NCBI GenBank assembly: GCA_002361775.1
Contig: DETV01000004.1
Location: 1 to 46,652, forward strand
DNA from: Eubacterium sp. UBA3279
GTDB lineage: Bacteria; Bacillota; Clostridia; Lachnospirales; Lachnospiraceae
DNA: 46,652 nucleotides
Direction of reading: 5' to 3'
This document shows, piece by piece, positions 35,441 to 42,663 of this stretch; the stretch's first letter is position 1; the number at the start of each line of letters is the position of its first letter. Both the position numbers and the translations under genes were made by a program. The notes below the pieces were generated by a model that was not told the DNA's origin, ran no database searches, and saw only the letters and a program-made list of their open reading frames with translations.

Positions 35441-35501
35441 TCTATTTGAAAAACTCGTGTTTGTCGTATAGATATATAGACTACTAAATAGTAGCAAAAT
35501 A

Positions 35502-35553
35502 ACAAAACAGCCTGCTTCAGAAACTTTTATGTCACTGCTGCAAACTGTTTTGT
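35502..35553 (-). terminator. Terminator after the YneA-like gene
   Basis: CTGTTTTGT (35545-35553 on plus) and its complement ACAAAACAG (35502-35510) form the outer stem, with a partial inner pairing. On minus a T-rich tail follows. The rest of the 312-base gap 35312-35623 holds the recombinase promoter and leader, and the palindrome CTACTAAATAGTAG (35481-35494). No gene is seen in it. Confidence 0.6.
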
Positions 35554-35623
35554 ATAATGTTATTTTATTGTATTGTAATTTTTGTATTTACATTTTCCTG
35601 CTATTGAAAACCTTTCGGTCTTC

Positions 35624-35956
35624 CTATTTAAATTCATCTGAATAATATGGAACACATATGGTTGTCCCATACTGAAGCTGTTCATCAGCCAAATGGTTGA
35701 TCTGCTTAACCTCAGTCATATATGCATGGATATCTGTATACTCAACTGTAATATATTCCTCGGCAATATCCCATAAGGTCACATCCTGATCCACATATAC
35801 GGTAGTATAATATTTATATCTGTTACTTTGTTCATCACCTGCCCCCACAGTAGAAACCTTTAATAAAAGTCCTGTAATAAACAGTATACAACAACATACG
35901 ATTACAACCATGCGTCTTTTCTTTTGTGCAGCCATTTTTCTATTTCTCCTTGTCAT
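35624..35956 (-). CDS. YneA-like LysM membrane protein, SOS-controlled
   Basis: A 110-residue protein with a basic N-terminus, one transmembrane helix (about 16-33, MVVIVCCCILFITGLLL) and an extracellular LysM domain (about 48-104: YYTTVYVDQDVTLWDIAEEY to GTTICVPYYS). The architecture equals that of YneA, the SOS-induced division inhibitor of Bacillus, which is also encoded beside lexA. Its promoter contains a perfect Gram-positive SOS box. I infer a role in delaying division after DNA damage; identity with YneA is by layout and context, not by close sequence. The ATG has GGAGGG six bases upstream. Confidence 0.82.
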   Translation of the reverse strand: MTRRNRKMAAQKKRRMVVIVCCCILFITGLLLKVSTVGAGDEQSNRYKYYTTVYVDQDVTLWDIAEEYITVEYTDIHAYMTEVKQINHLADEQLQYGTTICVPYYSDEFK

Positions 35957-35996
35957 AATTAACCCTCCATGAAATCCCAAAAAGAAAATTTGTTCG

Positions 35997-36010
35997 GGAA
36001 CATTTGTTCT
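35997..36010. promoter_or_regulatory. SOS box (LexA site), downstream copy of the YneA-like promoter
   Basis: GGAACATTTGTTCT fits the Gram-positive consensus CGAACRNRYGTTYG at 11 of 14 positions. It lies just downstream of the probable transcription start on minus. Confidence 0.65.
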
Positions 36011-36022
36011 TTATTTGTTTTT

Positions 36023-36051
36023 ATTATAGTATGCGAACAAATGTTTGTCAA
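36023..36051 (-). promoter_or_regulatory. Consensus promoter of the YneA-like gene
   Basis: On minus, TTGACA (36046-36051) and TATAAT (36023-36028) are both perfect and exactly 17 bases apart. The spacer holds an SOS box, so LexA binding would block RNA polymerase directly. Confidence 0.88.
36034..36047. promoter_or_regulatory. SOS box (LexA site) inside the YneA-like promoter
   Basis: CGAACAAATGTTTG matches CGAACRNRYGTTYG at all 14 positions and sits between the -35 and -10 elements of the minus-strand promoter. Confidence 0.88.
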
Positions 36052-36099
36052 TAGAGTTATGACAAAAAATCGAAAATATGTTCTTTTTTACTCGTATAA

Positions 36100-36148
36100 A
36101 AAACCCCCGGAGAATTTGTGACCAATCCACATTTTCTTCGGGGGTTTT
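36100..36148. terminator. Bidirectional terminator
   Basis: AAAACCCCCGGAGAA (36100-36114) pairs with TTCTTCGGGGGTTTT (36134-36148), with T-runs on both strands. It lies just beyond the MFS remnant and looks like the terminator of the lost transporter gene. Confidence 0.85.
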
Positions 36149-36153
36149 ATTAA

Positions 36154-36377
36154 TTACTGCTCTTCTCTTTCTTTAATTTGTATCATATCCCAATAGTAAA
36201 TATCCCTCCGCCGGTCCAGACCACAATGCCGGGATGATAACGATCCTGCAGCCTTCCTCCCACAATATTTCCAAATACAAACGTACTGAGCGCCAGATAA
36301 AAACACATCGATGCCTGAGTCTGGCTCCATCCCACCTGTTCCATCACATAAGGCCAATATATTATACAATATAGCTG
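36154..36377 (-). pseudogene. Remnant of an MFS transporter gene
   Basis: On minus, the frame from 36377 to 36183 encodes about 60 residues containing YWPYVMEQVGWSQTQASMCF, then LALSTFVFGNIVGGRLQDRY and VVWTGGGIFTIGI. This is the N-terminal helix-loop-helix pattern of a major facilitator transporter (GWS-xx-AS and GGRLQDR). The frame then stops. In a neighbouring frame a charged tail, IQIKEREEQ, ends at 36154, just before a terminator. This fits a gene that lost its middle by deletion. A full transporter would need about 400 residues. The family is by pattern only; oxalate/formate-type MFS is a guess. Confidence 0.6.
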
Positions 36378-36406
36378 TCATTCATTTCAATGGATTTTCC
36401 TACGCC

Positions 36407-36433
36407 CGAACAAATTTTCCGAATATTTGTTTG
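36407..36433. promoter_or_regulatory. Tandem SOS boxes of lexA
   Basis: CGAACAAATTTTCC (36407-36420) and CGAATATTTGTTTG (36420-36433) each fit the Gram-positive SOS consensus at 12 of 14 positions and share one base. The second overlaps the lexA -35, giving autorepression. Confidence 0.75.
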
Positions 36434-36459
36434 CGTTTTTCTGTTATCTATGATATGAT
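36431..36459 (+). promoter_or_regulatory. lexA promoter
   Basis: TTGCGT (36431-36436) and TATGAT (36454-36459) with a 17-base spacer; the ATG follows 65 bases later. Confidence 0.7.
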
Positions 36460-36524
36460 TAAAAAAAATCGGATAAATAATACATTTTTATGATTCAATA
36501 TAGAGTATCCGGGAGGTAAACATT

Positions 36525-37145
36525 ATGACATATGGAAAGATCAGTAAAAAACAACAGGAGATTTTAGAATATATCAAAAATGAGATTATTAACAGAGGTT
36601 TTCCCCCGGCAGTCCGGGAGATCTGTGAAGCTGTTAATTTAAAATCCACATCTTCTGTTCACTCACATTTGGAAACCCTGGAAAAGAACGGCTATATCCG
36701 GAGAGACCCAACAAAACCCCGCGCCATTGAGATTGTGGATGACAATTTTAATCTGGTACGACGGGAGATGGTCAATGTACCTGTAATTGGGCGTGTTGCA
36801 GCAGGAGAACCTTTGTTAGCCATTGAAAATATTGAAAATTATTTTCCTATTCCTGCCGAGTTTATGCCCAATGCTCAGACTTTTATCCTCAACGTGGCAG
36901 GGGAAAGTATGATCAATGCCGGAATCCTGGATGGCGATAAAGTAATCGTGGAACAGTGTTCTACTGCCAACAACGGAGATATGGTGGTTGCTCTTATTGA
37001 TGATTCTGCGACAGTAAAGACCTTCTATAAAGAAGATGGATATTACCGCCTGCAGCCGGAAAATGATTATATGGATCCTATCATTGTTCATGGGGATCTT
37101 CAGATTCTCGGAAAAGTGATAGGCGTATTTCGTTTTATGAGTTAA
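36525..37145 (+). CDS. lexA: SOS response repressor LexA
   Basis: LexA represses DNA-damage genes and cleaves itself when RecA is activated. The 206-residue protein has an N-terminal winged helix (about 5-70; FPPAVREICEAVNLKSTSSVHSHL), the cleavage site A93-G94 in GRVAAGEP, and the Ser-Lys dyad S128 (AGESMINAG) and K165 (SATVKTFYK). A GGGAGGT site precedes the ATG. Tandem SOS boxes at its promoter indicate autoregulation, and the YneA-like gene shares the control. Confidence 0.96.
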   Translation: MTYGKISKKQQEILEYIKNEIINRGFPPAVREICEAVNLKSTSSVHSHLETLEKNGYIRRDPTKPRAIEIVDDNFNLVRREMVNVPVIGRVAAGEPLLAIENIENYFPIPAEFMPNAQTFILNVAGESMINAGILDGDKVIVEQCSTANNGDMVVALIDDSATVKTFYKEDGYYRLQPENDYMDPIIVHGDLQILGKVIGVFRFMS

Positions 37146-37175
37146 GTTTACATAATTATGTTATGTGAACTTAAC
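37141..37175. terminator. Hairpin overlapping the lexA stop
   Basis: Arms 37141-37155 and 37161-37175 pair over 15 positions with one G-U type mismatch and a 5-base loop. There is no T-run; it may act with the next hairpin or stabilise the message. Confidence 0.5.
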
Positions 37176-37185
37176 GTTCTGAAAA

Positions 37186-37218
37186 AAAGTTCCAGGAGAA
37201 ACTGCTTCCTGGAACTTT
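37186..37218. terminator. Bidirectional terminator between lexA and rsfS
   Basis: AAAGTTCCAGGA (37186-37197) pairs with TCCTGGAACTTT (37207-37218), flanked by an A-run and a T-rich stretch. Confidence 0.82.
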
Positions 37219-37225
37219 CTTATTC

Positions 37226-37579
37226 TTATTTTAAATCTGTAACCTCTATTGATTTTCCATCTCTCCAGATTCTTTCCAGATCGTAAAATAATCTGTTTTC
37301 TTCATCAAAAAGATGAATCACGATATCGCCATAATCCATAAGAATCCAGTTTGCAGTAGAATAGCCTTCTACCTGTTTTACCTGGTATCCTGCTTTTCCC
37401 AATACTTCGTCCACATTATCAGACATTGCCTGTACTTGGTTACGGTTTGTTCCACTTGCAATAATAAAATAATCAGCTAAGGAAGAAACCTGTTCAATAT
37501 CAATAACTTTGATATCTACGGCTTTCTTATCTTCCAATGCTTCACATGCCATGGCAGCCATCTTTTTTGCTTCTGTCAT
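37226..37579 (-). CDS. rsfS: Ribosomal silencing factor RsfS
   Basis: RsfS binds ribosomal protein L14 and prevents joining of the subunits when nutrients are scarce. The 117-residue protein has the family pattern DIKVIDIEQVSSLADYFIIASG and STANWILMDYGDIVIHLFDEENRLFYDLE-type C-terminus. A GGGGG-rich site precedes the ATG. It is the last gene of the run from nadD and yqeK, a conserved order in Firmicutes. Confidence 0.94.
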   Translation of the reverse strand: MTEAKKMAAMACEALEDKKAVDIKVIDIEQVSSLADYFIIASGTNRNQVQAMSDNVDEVLGKAGYQVKQVEGYSTANWILMDYGDIVIHLFDEENRLFYDLERIWRDGKSIEVTDLK

Positions 37580-37603
37580 AGTATATCCCCCTTTTGGAAA
37601 TTT

Positions 37604-38197
37604 TTATTCGTTTGTAAGTACCTTACACTTATAGTAATCATATGCTTTTTCTGTGGTGGGGTCAAGGTCTTCCGGATGAGTATTTAAATATTCCAAAGAA
37701 TCTTTTAATATCTCATACATACACCGGTCAAGATCCCGAAAAGCCAAAGCCCGGATTTCATTCAGCCGGGGAGCTTTATCTCTTGCAGGTTCAATATAAT
37801 CAGCAATATAAATGATTTTTTCCAACACTGACATCTCTGGTTTTCCTGTTGTATGCCATGTAATAGCTTCCAGTATTTCCCGGTCTTTCACCCCGTATTT
37901 TTCTTTGGCAATCCAGGCGCCTACTTTTCCATGAAGTAAAAATGGATGTTCTTTTTCAAAACTACTGACAGGGATATGATTCTCATTGCAGAGTTTGATT
38001 TTTTTCTTTGACGGGATACACTTTGCACAATCATGAAGAAGACCTGCCAACTGTGCTTTTTCCATATCTTCATGATAGACCATAGCCATAGCTGCCGCCG
38101 TATGCATAACTCCCAGCGTATGCCACAATCGGTCTTCATCCAGATATTTTTTCAGTTTTTTCGTTATTTTCTGTAAATCAAATTTTGATTCATCCAT
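37604..38197 (-). CDS. YqeK family HD-domain hydrolase
   Basis: A 197-residue HD-domain phosphohydrolase. The metal-binding histidines and aspartates are visible in WHTLGVMHTAA, AGLLHDCAKCIP and HGKVGAWIAKEKYGV. YqeK relatives hydrolyse diadenosine tetraphosphate (Ap4A) to ADP. The gene lies between nadD and rsfS, its usual site. ATG 38197 is seven bases after GAGG; the in-frame ATG at 38203 is too close to that site. Confidence 0.9.
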   Translation of the reverse strand: MDESKFDLQKITKKLKKYLDEDRLWHTLGVMHTAAAMAMVYHEDMEKAQLAGLLHDCAKCIPSKKKIKLCNENHIPVSSFEKEHPFLLHGKVGAWIAKEKYGVKDREILEAITWHTTGKPEMSVLEKIIYIADYIEPARDKAPRLNEIRALAFRDLDRCMYEILKDSLEYLNTHPEDLDPTTEKAYDYYKCKVLTNE

Positions 38198-38216
38198 GTG
38201 CATACCTCAATTTTTC

Positions 38217-38825
38217 TTATTGGTAAATTTTCTCTTCTGTAATATAACGGTATACTGAATCCGCCACATAATAACGGATGTCTTTTCCCGCTCCCAGCCA
38301 TTCCCGCAGCATTTTAGAAGAAATATCCAGATTAGGAACGTCCAAAATAGAAAAACATCCCCCATACTTTTTTTCCAGATAATCCATCTGTTTTTTCAGC
38401 AAATCCGCAGCCACATGATTCCGGCCCGCTACCAGCAGATGACTTGCTTTGCAGATTCTTCCCGGTTCTTTCCATCCGTCAAAATCAAATAGAGAATCCG
38501 CTCCGATAATAAAATAGTATTCTGTATCAGGATTCAGTTTTTTTAACCGTTCCAGCATCAGATAGGTATAAGAGTATCCTTCTGTATTCATTTCTTCCAG
38601 CGAAAGGGTAAAATGACTATTTCCCTCTATTGCCCGTCGAACCATTTCTACCCGCTGTTCATCAGAAGCACGCCCTTCTCTGTTCTGCTTATGGGGCGGA
38701 TTTCCGGAAGGCATAAACAGAATCTGATCCAGGTGAAACTGCTCATATGCTGTTTCACCAAGGATCAGGTGACCAATGTGTATGGGATCGAAAGTACCGC
38801 CCATAATTCCAATTTTTTTCTTCAT
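38217..38825 (-). CDS. nadD: Nicotinate-nucleotide adenylyltransferase NadD
   Basis: NadD joins nicotinate mononucleotide to AMP in NAD synthesis. The 202-residue protein starts with the nucleotidyltransferase motif MGGTFDPIHIGHL and carries FMPSGNPPHK, YYFIIGADSLFDFDGW and the C-terminal LDISSKMLREWL, in the place of the usual ISSTxIR. ATG 38825 follows GGGAGA; an in-frame ATG at 38840 lies before it. 14 bases separate it from yhbY. Confidence 0.95.
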   Translation of the reverse strand: MKKKIGIMGGTFDPIHIGHLILGETAYEQFHLDQILFMPSGNPPHKQNREGRASDEQRVEMVRRAIEGNSHFTLSLEEMNTEGYSYTYLMLERLKKLNPDTEYYFIIGADSLFDFDGWKEPGRICKASHLLVAGRNHVAADLLKKQMDYLEKKYGGCFSILDVPNLDISSKMLREWLGAGKDIRYYVADSVYRYITEEKIYQ

Positions 38826-38839
38826 GTATCGTTCTCCCA

Positions 38840-39130
38840 TTAAGGAAGCTGTATTTTTTTCTTCTCTTTTTTGCCTTCCTTATACAATACAATCTTTTTC
38901 CCGATTACCTGCACTACCTGGGATCCTGTTCTTTCCGCCAGCATCTGTGCCATCTGACGGGGATCGTCCATGCAGTTTTGTAATACGCTGATTTTTATTA
39001 ATTCTCTGGCATCCAATGCCTCTTTTACCGACTGTGTAAATTCCGGCGTGAGGCTTGATTTTCCAATCTGAAGTATTGGTTCTGTTGTCATAGCCAGACT
39101 TTTCAGATATGCTCTTTGCTTACTTGTCAT
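38840..39130 (-). CDS. yhbY: YhbY/CRM-domain RNA-binding protein
   Basis: A 96-residue CRS1-YhbY (CRM) domain protein associated with pre-50S ribosomal particles. The pattern is MTSKQRAYLKSLA, then EPILQIGKSSLTPEF, AREL-IKI and TGSQVVQVIGKKIVLYK with a basic tail. The start is ATG 39130, where GGAGG lies five bases upstream; an in-frame ATG at 39142 precedes it. It sits between obg and nadD, as in many Firmicutes. Confidence 0.92.
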   Translation of the reverse strand: MTSKQRAYLKSLAMTTEPILQIGKSSLTPEFTQSVKEALDARELIKISVLQNCMDDPRQMAQMLAERTGSQVVQVIGKKIVLYKEGKKEKKKIQLP

Positions 39131-39141
39131 GGTATCCTCCA

Positions 39142-40431
39142 TTATTTGTAATAATCAAATTCAAATCCATACATACGGACTGTATCGCCTTCTTCGATTC
39201 CTGCTTTCTCCAGATTGTCCAGAATACCGCCTTCTTTAAGGAACTTCTGGAAGAAAGCGAAACCTTTCTCAGAATCCAGATTGGTGTATCCCAGCATTTT
39301 TTCAATCTTCGGACCCTCTACCAGATAAGTTTTTCCATCATCCAGTTTTTCCACTGTATAAGGCAGATTTTCACTGATCAGAACATCTTCCGGGAAGAAC
39401 TCCTGTTCAAATACAATAGGTTCTTTTTGAGTGGAATCCAGAAGAGTTTTCACATAATAAAGCAGTTCTTTTACTCCTTTTCCTGTAACTGCAGAAATAG
39501 GAAATACTTTTACTCCCTGAGGCTCAAATTCATCTTTCAGTCTCTGAATGGGATCTTCTCCTTCCGGATAGATCACATCTGTTTTATTGGCTGCAATTAC
39601 CTGTGGACGTGAGGCAATATCTGCATTATACGCCTTCAGTTCTGTATTAATCTTATATACGTCATCCACCGGATCTCTGCCCTCTGTAGATGCAGCATCT
39701 ACAATGTGGATCATAACACGGGTTCTTTCAATATGTCGAAGGAATTGAAGCCCCAGACCAACGCCTTCGGAAGCTCCTTCGATCAGCCCCGGAATATCAG
39801 CAATAACAAAACCGTCTGTACCTTCCAGATCAACCACACCCAGATTTGGGGTTAATGTTGTAAAATGATAGTTGGCAATCTTTGGCTGGGCATTGGTTAC
39901 ACGGGATAAAAACGTAGATTTTCCCACATTGGGATATCCCACCAGACCCACATCAGCAATTACTTTCAGTTCAAGACGAACTTCCAGTTCCTGTGCCGGC
40001 TGACCTGGCTGGGCATATTTGGGAACCTGCATGGTAGCCGTGGCATAATGCATATTTCCTTTACCGCCACGTCCGCCTTTCAGAATAACCTGTCTGCGGT
40101 TTTCTCCTGACATATCCGCTATTACTTTACCGCTTTGTACTTCATATACCACCGTTCCCTCCGGAACACGCAAGGTAATATCCTTTCCATCTGAACCATG
40201 GCATCTTTTCTTTCCGCCTTCCTGACCATCCTGGGCAGAATATTTTCTCTTATGGCGGAATTCATTCAGGGTGTTTAATCCTTCATCCACTTCAAAAATC
40301 ACGTCTCCGCCTCGGCCTCCGTCTCCGCCATCCGGACCGCCATTGGGGACATAAAGTTCTCTCCGGAAGCTGACATGGCCATCGCCGCCTTTTCCGGAAC
40401 GGATGATTATTTTCGCTCTGTCTGCAAACAT
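39142..40431 (-). CDS. obg: GTPase Obg/CgtA
   Basis: Obg is a GTPase in 50S assembly and stress control. The 429-residue protein has the glycine-rich Obg fold (1-158; GGDGHVSFRRE and GGPDGGDGGRGGDVIF), the G domain (GYPNVGKSTF, DIPGLIEGA, NKTD) and the C-terminal OCT domain (about 345-429). ATG 40431 is preceded by GGAGAA; a longer frame to 40494 has no family support. A terminator separates it from rpmA, so it may also have its own promoter. Confidence 0.96.
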   Translation of the reverse strand: MFADRAKIIIRSGKGGDGHVSFRRELYVPNGGPDGGDGGRGGDVIFEVDEGLNTLNEFRHKRKYSAQDGQEGGKKRCHGSDGKDITLRVPEGTVVYEVQSGKVIADMSGENRRQVILKGGRGGKGNMHYATATMQVPKYAQPGQPAQELEVRLELKVIADVGLVGYPNVGKSTFLSRVTNAQPKIANYHFTTLTPNLGVVDLEGTDGFVIADIPGLIEGASEGVGLGLQFLRHIERTRVMIHIVDAASTEGRDPVDDVYKINTELKAYNADIASRPQVIAANKTDVIYPEGEDPIQRLKDEFEPQGVKVFPISAVTGKGVKELLYYVKTLLDSTQKEPIVFEQEFFPEDVLISENLPYTVEKLDDGKTYLVEGPKIEKMLGYTNLDSEKGFAFFQKFLKEGGILDNLEKAGIEEGDTVRMYGFEFDYYK

Positions 40432-40520
40432 ATATTTTCTCCAATCTAAATATCTGTATCTGAAATTACCATTTCCATAAATACAGATACTCATACATAC
40501 AAATTTAGTGACAAAAAACA

Positions 40521-40547
40521 GGCTTCAAACCAAAGTGATTTGAAGCC
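40521..40547 (-). terminator. Terminator after rpmA
   Basis: GGCTTCAAA and TTTGAAGCC (40521-40529, 40539-40547) form a 9-base stem; on minus it is followed by a T-run. It closes the rplU-prp-rpmA unit. Confidence 0.9.
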
Positions 40548-40559
40548 CGCTGCATCTCA

Positions 40560-40844
40560 TTACTCAGCTACCGGAACGATAGAAACCTGTTTCTTATCTC
40601 TTCCTTTTCTTTCAAAACGAACAACGCCGTCTGTCAAAGCGAACAGAGTGTCGTCTTTTCCGCGTCCAACGTTTACACCTGGATGAATCTTGGTTCCACG
40701 CTGTCTGTAAAGGATATTTCCAGCTTTTACAAACTGTCCGTCAGCTCTTTTCGCTCCCAATCTCTTGGATTCGGAATCTCTACCGTTCTTGGTAGAACCA
40801 ACTCCTTTTTTATGAGCAAAAAATTGAAGGTTCATATTTAACAT
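40560..40844 (-). CDS. rpmA: Large-subunit ribosomal protein L27
   Basis: L27 lies near the peptidyl transferase centre. The 94-residue sequence has the Firmicutes N-terminal extension MLNMNLQFFAHKKG: the processing protease Prp cuts after the QFF so that the mature chain begins with A. The rest is typical (GRDSESKRLGAKRADGQ, NILYRQRGTKIHPGVNVG). The Prp gene lies immediately upstream. Confidence 0.97.
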   Translation of the reverse strand: MLNMNLQFFAHKKGVGSTKNGRDSESKRLGAKRADGQFVKAGNILYRQRGTKIHPGVNVGRGKDDTLFALTDGVVRFERKGRDKKQVSIVPVAE

Positions 40845-40849
40845 GGTTT

Positions 40850-41179
40850 TTACACCTCCTCGAAGATTATATCAATAAATTCTGTGTACTGTCCATCTTC
40901 CATTCTCTGTAATCCGAGAATCAACGAATCCAGAAGCAGTCTGCATTCCTTAGAAGGAGTTCCCTCCACAAGTAAATGAATATCTGGGGAATTCTCGTCC
41001 ACTTTTAGGTCAAAATGATCTTGCGTAAACGCATCAATAGAATTCACTGCATTGATCACCAATGCGGAAATCGCTGCACAAACAATGTCTTCACCTTCCT
41101 GTGCATATCCTGCATGACCTTTCACATCAAATCCCACACACTGACTGTCTGCATTCTGATAAAACGTAACTTCTGTCAT
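40850..41179 (-). CDS. prp: Ribosomal-processing cysteine protease Prp
   Basis: Prp removes the N-terminal extension of L27. The 109-residue sequence shows the catalytic histidine H22 (KGHAGYA) and cysteine C34 (DIVCAAIS), the same numbering as reported for the staphylococcal enzyme. Five bases separate it from rpmA and 12 from rplU, giving the conserved rplU-prp-rpmA unit. Confidence 0.95.
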   Translation of the reverse strand: MTEVTFYQNADSQCVGFDVKGHAGYAQEGEDIVCAAISALVINAVNSIDAFTQDHFDLKVDENSPDIHLLVEGTPSKECRLLLDSLILGLQRMEDGQYTEFIDIIFEEV

Positions 41180-41191
41180 CAGATCACCTGA

Positions 41192-41497
41192 TTAAGCGTT
41201 GATCTTTTCGATTTTCACTTTTGTGAACTGCTGTCTGTGTCCGTTTTTCTTGTGATATCCAGTTTTTCTTTTATATTTGTAAACAACAACTTTTCTTGCT
41301 TTTCCGTTTTCAATTACAGAAGCAGTAACGCTTGCGTTAGCAACATCTGCACCAACTTTCAAACCTTCGTTGTTTACTGCAAGTACCTGGTCAAATGTAA
41401 CAGTTTCTCCAGCTTCTACACCAAGCTTCTCCACTCTAATGATATCGCCTTCGGCTACTTTGTACTGTTTACCACCTGTTGCAATAATTGCGTACAT
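41192..41497 (-). CDS. rplU: Large-subunit ribosomal protein L21
   Basis: L21 (101 residues) binds 23S rRNA. The family sequence MYAIIATGGKQYKVAEGD begins at ATG 41497, with GGAGGTG upstream, and the C-terminus has YKRKTGYHKKNGHRQ. Two in-frame codons farther upstream (to 41506) are likely non-coding. A leader of about 75 bases with a GNRA hairpin precedes it, probably used for autoregulation. Confidence 0.97.
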   Translation of the reverse strand: MYAIIATGGKQYKVAEGDIIRVEKLGVEAGETVTFDQVLAVNNEGLKVGADVANASVTASVIENGKARKVVVYKYKRKTGYHKKNGHRQQFTKVKIEKINA

Positions 41498-41573
41498 ATG
41501 GCACACCTCCTATTATCATTACTCGCCAAATATGGTGGTTCTTGCGAACACTTCTACCTCTTTGTGCGGCATC
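41498..41573 (-). ncRNA. Putative L21 leader in the rplU mRNA
   Basis: The leader between the mapped promoter and rplU is about 75 bases. On minus it contains GTTCGCAAGAAC, a 4-base stem closed by a GCAA tetraloop, and extends with GUG/CAC pairing around a bulge. The position suits the Firmicutes L21 leader element of Rfam, but I match it by place and shape only. Confidence 0.5.
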
Positions 41574-41579
41574 TTCGTA

Positions 41580-41609
41580 AGTTTACCACGAAGTTTTATA
41601 TTTTGTCAA
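41580..41609 (-). promoter_or_regulatory. Promoter of the rplU-prp-rpmA unit
   Basis: On minus, TTGACA (41604-41609) and TAAACT (41580-41585) with an 18-base spacer and an extended TGG before the -10. Confidence 0.72.
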
Positions 41610-41633
41610 TACATATAATATATTTTTTTCTAA

Positions 41634-42503
41634 TTAATCCAGGCAATGGGAACCGGCAATAGCCAGTACACCAGGACCTGTATGGCATACGATACTAAGC
41701 GCCAGGGGATCTACCCGGCTGATCTCTATATTCGGAAAAACTTCTTTAATTTCAGCCACCCACTGTTCCGCTTCTTCCTGTCCGGTAGTATATGCAATGT
41801 GAAGTTTAAATTCACCTTTTTCCACATAGGATGCAAATCGTCCCTCCACATCTTTTTTCATAGCTTCCAGCATATTCTTTTTCGCAACTTTCATGCCACG
41901 TACCTTTTTGTAAGCATCCAGCTTTTCTCCTTGGATCTGCAAAATCGGTTTCAGATTCAAAGCTGAACCGATCATAGCTGCAGCCGGGGTGATTCTGCCG
42001 CCCTTTTTCAAATATTTCAGAGTATCAACTACCAGATAAATGCTGGATTCTCTGGCTTCTTTTTCAAGAATTTCTTTGATTTCCACAGCATTTTTTCCTT
42101 CTTTGACCAATGCAATAGCATCCATCACCGACTGCTGCATGGTAACAGAAACTCTCTGATTATCTACAACCTGTACTTTTCCATCAAATTCTCTGGCCAG
42201 TCCCTGAGCAGTTTCACAGGACGCGCTCAACCCGCTGGACATGGGAATATGCACGATTTGTTTATAACGACGCAATAAATCTTCCCACAAGTCTAATATA
42301 TCTCCAGGGGATGGCTGAGACGTGGATACATTCACATCTTCTGCCAGCATCTGGTAAAACTGTGACTGTGTAAGATCAATATCTTCAAAATAAATTTTCT
42401 CATTCACAAAAAAAGGCATAGGAATCACATAAATTCCCAATTTTTTAGCTTCCTCCTGAGAAATTCCACTGTTACTGTCTGTAACAATAGCAACCTGACT
42501 CAT
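41634..42503 (-). CDS. DegV family fatty-acid-binding protein
   Basis: A 289-residue DegV protein that binds a single fatty acid and, in some species, presents it to fatty acid kinase. The N-terminal VTDSNSGIS, the MSSGLSASCETAQ block, and the C-terminal HTGPGVLAIAG are the family hallmarks. GRITPAAAMIGSALNLKPIL lies in the middle. It is transcribed alone or from the glycosidase run upstream. The rplU promoter lies just beyond its stop. Confidence 0.94.
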   Translation of the reverse strand: MSQVAIVTDSNSGISQEEAKKLGIYVIPMPFFVNEKIYFEDIDLTQSQFYQMLAEDVNVSTSQPSPGDILDLWEDLLRRYKQIVHIPMSSGLSASCETAQGLAREFDGKVQVVDNQRVSVTMQQSVMDAIALVKEGKNAVEIKEILEKEARESSIYLVVDTLKYLKKGGRITPAAAMIGSALNLKPILQIQGEKLDAYKKVRGMKVAKKNMLEAMKKDVEGRFASYVEKGEFKLHIAYTTGQEEAEQWVAEIKEVFPNIEISRVDPLALSIVCHTGPGVLAIAGSHCLD

Positions 42504-42570
42504 GTTCTATTCTTCCTCCTTGTATTGCAACCCAATGGTATAACTTTTACCATGCTCTATCCTCTAAGAC

Positions 42571-42602
42571 TGCCGCACCCAAGATTACTCTCAAGTGCGG
42601 CA
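42571..42602. terminator. Stem-loop between the GH106-like gene and degV
   Basis: TGCCGCAC (42571-42578) and GTGCGGCA (42595-42602) form an 8-base GC-rich stem with a 16-base loop, 61 bases past the glycosidase stop. There is no clear T-run, so it is a possible terminator or leader structure of degV. Confidence 0.5.
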
Positions 42603-42663
42603 ACTCCTATATTACTCACTATCTTACCATATAATTTACTTTGAGGGAAGAACTTTTTTAAAT

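Noticed and set aside
35312..35497. In-frame N-terminal extension of the tyrosine recombinase
   Set aside because: It crosses a near-consensus promoter for the same gene and has no recombinase-like sequence; the ATG at 35311 has a good ribosome binding site.
41600..41630. AT-rich stretch resembling the centre of a Firmicutes dif site
   Set aside because: It lies upstream of the rplU -35, lacks the conserved outer arms and is explained as promoter upstream sequence.
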